NCBI GenBank assembly: GCA_035041965.1
Contig: JAPYMA010003053.1
Coordinates: forward strand, 496,001-560,000
Source: Anisakis pegreffii
Lineage: Eukaryota > Nematoda > Chromadorea > Rhabditida > Anisakidae
Direction of reading: 5' to 3'
Length of the DNA stretch: 64,000 bases
Part shown: positions 63,373 to 64,000 of the stretch, in pieces
How positions within the stretch are numbered: the first letter of the stretch is position 1
Layout: each line of letters begins with the position of its first letter
Notes under the pieces: model-generated
The model's input: the letters and a program-made list of their open reading frames with translations, nothing else
Database searches by the model: none
Told to the model about the DNA's origin: nothing
Made by a program: the position numbers and the translations under genes

Positions 63373-64000
63373 CCTATCACAGCTCCTCGAGCAAGAAACT
63401 ATAGATTCTCTCATTTAATACCTCTAATTCTGAGAAACGATCAATTCCGAGAACTTCAATCTCAGCCATGACATGACTAGGATCCTGTCTCAGGTTGTCC
63501 ATAGATAGATAATTATTCCTCTAAATCGCATGCTAATATGGCTCACAGAAACCTTAAACTAACGTTTGACTAAGCTAAGTCAAAGCCCGCTAATCGCTAC
63601 ATCAGCTCAAGTCAACACGTGATGAATTTCCCGTCAAGTCATTTCAAAGTTTTGCCTCAGTTAGCTTACAATACAATCGCAGTGAAGCTAAGTCAAGTCA
63701 AAGATATGACTAAGTTAAATCAAATTAAATTAAACTGCGACAGCTACCTGAATGCATATCAGTGTGTGTGCTATTATCATATCTATGCTAGAGTCCAACA
63801 TGAATTCGCGTAACAGAGTCCACATTGGAGAGGGGGAGGGGAGAGGTGGGGGGCACAAACTGAAAAAAATTTCATTCAGGTGGGATGGGCCATATCTGTA
63901 GCCAGTCCAAGTCCCTACCTCTGGCTCCGGAGTTAAGCGGGTCGTTACGTGCCGCATCGCTCCTTTGCCCTACCCACATCCCGTATTAAAAGGTTTACAA
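63373..64000. other. Right edge: repeats and a G-rich tract, no gene
   Basis: 63540-63740 contains several AAGTCAAG/CTAAGTCAA-like strings. A purine tract at 63828-63857 holds runs of five, four and six G. 63885-63980 is GC-richer than its surroundings and contains GGAGTTAAGCGGGTCG, reminiscent of the inner promoter of 5S rRNA genes, but no full 5S sequence is present and the window ends at 64000. Confidence 0.4.

Noticed and set aside
1..64000. CRISPR arrays, bacterial operons, phage or rRNA operons
   Set aside because: No short evenly spaced repeats with unique spacers, no bacterial-type gene organisation and no rRNA sequence; the DNA is eukaryotic.

Overview
The window reads as nuclear DNA of a nematode. 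The bulk is AT-rich and gene-sparse. The genes that can be reconstructed are split by many spliceosomal introns with TTTCAG/TTGCAG/TTTTAG-type acceptors, and their proteins are clearly animal (RCE1, KLHDC3, a two-pore K+ channel, RFC1). The nematode call is an inference from intron style and protein content; no genus can be named from sequence alone.

Layout. 1-0.8 kb: a fragmented GM2-activator/ML-domain-like gene or relic on the minus strand. 0.87-7.44 kb: a repeat block made of a roughly 405-408 bp tandem array on the plus strand, a spacer of about 1.3 kb that includes decayed copies, and about 670 bp of the same unit inverted, with a separate 166-bp element once on each side. 8.9-10.6 kb: RCE1, the CAAX prenyl endoprotease (6 exons). 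16.3-20.3 kb: KLHDC3, a kelch-repeat protein (9 exons). 20.3-34.2 kb: mostly non-coding, with one certain RNA gene, the initiator tRNA-Met at 31.2 kb. 34.3-36.8 kb: a TWIK-like two-pore potassium channel (6 exons) carrying a decayed copy of the 408-bp repeat in an intron. 36.8-50.9 kb: mostly non-coding, with a probable multi-pass membrane protein at 43.8-44.6 kb and a long imperfect hairpin at 45.1 kb. 50.9-58.3 kb: RFC1, the large clamp-loader subunit (20 exons). 58.3-64 kb: repeats, including a 430-bp tandem duplication.

Every protein gene recognised, and the tRNA, lies on the minus strand. The genes are unrelated housekeeping or membrane functions (prenyl-protein processing, ubiquitin-ligase adaptor, membrane potential, DNA replication). 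Kilobases separate them, so nothing suggests a functional operon. Exon coordinates were worked out by hand from splice consensus, reading phase and recalled family similarity; all chosen junctions keep the frame, but no transcript evidence was available.

No clearly new biological system is proven here. The best candidates for something new are the fold-back repeat block, the miRNA-precursor-like hairpin at 45.1 kb and the apparent absence of a BRCT domain from RFC1.
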